From the NCBI RefSeq assembly GCF_016107625.1, contig NZ_JABASV010000007.1:62001-126000 (forward strand): a DNA stretch of 64,000 bases, written 5' to 3'. Shown here piece by piece: positions 63,569-64,000 of this stretch (the first letter of the stretch is position 1; each line of letters opens with the position of its first letter). The notes below the pieces were generated by a model. That model saw only the letters and a list, made by a program, of their open reading frames with translations, was not told the origin of the DNA and did no database searches. The translations under genes and the position numbers were made by a program. This stretch comes from Vreelandella alkaliphila. GTDB taxonomy: Bacteria; Pseudomonadota; Gammaproteobacteria; Pseudomonadales; Halomonadaceae.

Positions 63569-63709
63569 ATGACCAAGCAGTATGGCTGGTTAATCATTGT
63601 GCTAGTAGCGACTTGCTGCTTTTTCCTGATCCTGTTGTTTTCACCCAGGCACAGCGTGTTAATGCGCTTATGGGGGCATCGTAAGATCGGTACTGCCGAT
63701 AACGCTTAA
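63569..63709 (+). CDS. Small single-helix membrane protein
   Basis: A 46-residue frame that is easy to miss. ATG 63569 has an excellent TAGGAGGAAG upstream. The product (start MTKQYGWLII) has one membrane helix (about 6-25, containing a Cys-Cys pair), then a basic tail with RHSVLMRLWGHRK. It is divergent from mntR, with the MntR-like box between, and ends at a TAA that overlaps the stop of the convergent TrkA-N gene. A small membrane regulator of metal transport, MntS-like in role but not in sequence, is a possibility only. Confidence 0.65.
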   Translation: MTKQYGWLIIVLVATCCFFLILLFSPRHSVLMRLWGHRKIGTADNA

Positions 63710-64000
63710 GAGCGAGATTGGAGACTTTCCCATGCCTTTTCTGCGATGCCAATACCAGCCCCTGTCATTAATAAGTAGGTTTGGTCGACACCTGCCTCAT
63801 GTAATGGGGCTGCTTCATCCTGAAAGTGTATGCCCGCAAGCAGCTGTCCAGTAAAGCCTGCTTTACGCAGCTCGCGAGTTGCAATTAATTTACTTTCAAG
63901 CTCTGGGGTGGCCAACGTTACTGCCAACAGCTTGGAAATATCTAATTGATGCCAAAATCCCACGTCTTCTATATCGCCATAGTAGACGTGGCGTTTGTGT
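63706..64000 (-). CDS. TrkA-N/KefB-type NAD-binding domain, C-terminal end (partial)
   Basis: The frame runs off the right edge, so only the last 98 codons are present. It reads HKRHVYYGDIEDVGFWHQLDI (in two parts) and then LLAVTLATPELESKLIATR, a Rossmann RCK/TrkA-N domain as found at the end of Kef-type cation:proton antiporters (motif YGD and hydrophobic strand). Stop at 63706-63708, overlapping the small gene's stop. It is likely the regulatory domain of a monovalent cation antiporter or K+ channel. Confidence 0.75.
   Translation of the reverse strand, partial: HKRHVYYGDIEDVGFWHQLDISKLLAVTLATPELESKLIATRELRKAGFTGQLLAGIHFQDEAAPLHEAGVDQTYLLMTGAGIGIAEKAWESLQSRS

Noticed and set aside
1..64000. 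Insertion sequences, prophage or integrase genes
   Set aside because: No transposase, integrase or phage structural gene was recognised on either strand.

Overview
The window comes from the chromosome of a gammaproteobacterium, most likely a member of the Halomonadaceae (Halomonas/Vreelandella type). The reasons are the choline-to-glycine-betaine genes of a salt-adapted cell, the remnant of a polyhydroxyalkanoate synthase, the dissimilatory nitrate reductase locus with two NarK transporters and NarXL, and the moderate GC content with AT-rich intergenic gaps. The assignment rests on gene content and remembered protein families; no database was searched.

Layout. (1) 1-4.8 kb: betA (cut by the left edge), betB and betI on the minus strand, divergent across a perfect palindromic BetI-type operator from a choline-binding protein gene. 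(2) 4.9-8.1 kb: elongator tRNA-Met, the SRP 4.5S RNA, then a worn region with the C-terminal stump of a P-type cation ATPase, a YjdF-like membrane protein, a DksA-like zinc-finger protein and a frameshifted, truncated phaC remnant. (3) 8.1-10.0 kb: the cbpA-cbpM co-chaperone pair and thioredoxin 2. (4) 10.6-35.8 kb: a nitrate/NO block with two DUF488 + Yip1 gene pairs, a MarR regulator, NarK1-type transporter, universal stress protein, NarK2-type transporter, narL-narX, three small accessory genes, hmp/nnrS/nsrR for nitric oxide, narGHJI with a PpiC isomerase, and moaB-moeA-(small ORF)-moaA for molybdenum cofactor. (5) 36.2-39.4 kb: a MenA-type prenyltransferase, an O-antigen ligase-like protein and a low-molecular-weight tyrosine phosphatase. 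(6) 39.4-61.6 kb: a capsule/exopolysaccharide operon headed by an ops-like element, with wza, wzc, a PglK-type ABC flippase, a polymerase, a PglF/WbpM dehydratase, two unassigned proteins, epimerase, ugd, a PglC-like initiating transferase, ATP-grasp, aminotransferase, three glycosyltransferases, and a CDP-glycerol synthetase plus glycerophosphotransferase, closed by a strong terminator. (7) 61.8-64 kb: a ParS/RES toxin-antitoxin pair, mntR, a small membrane protein and the end of a TrkA-N protein.

How it works together. Nitrate is imported by the two NarK proteins, sensed by NarX/NarL and reduced by NarGHI, which needs NarJ, possibly the PpiC protein, and Moco made with MoaA/MoaB/MoeA. The NO that leaks from this respiration is handled by Hmp and NnrS under NsrR; two NsrR boxes lie between hmp and nnrS. 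The capsule locus appears to build a repeat unit on a PglC-type lipid-linked amino sugar containing glucuronate or another uronate and glycerol phosphate, flipped by an ABC transporter and exported by Wza/Wzc.

The observations I think most deserve follow-up are: a shared operator-like motif upstream of both Yip1 paralogues beside a MarR gene; a full NarL-type 7-2-7 palindrome inside the narXL terminator hairpin; the ops-like element; an apparent degenerate-NDPK/kinase-like fusion protein and its ParB/sulfiredoxin-like neighbour in the capsule operon; and an MntR-like box plus unannotated 46-residue membrane protein next to mntR.
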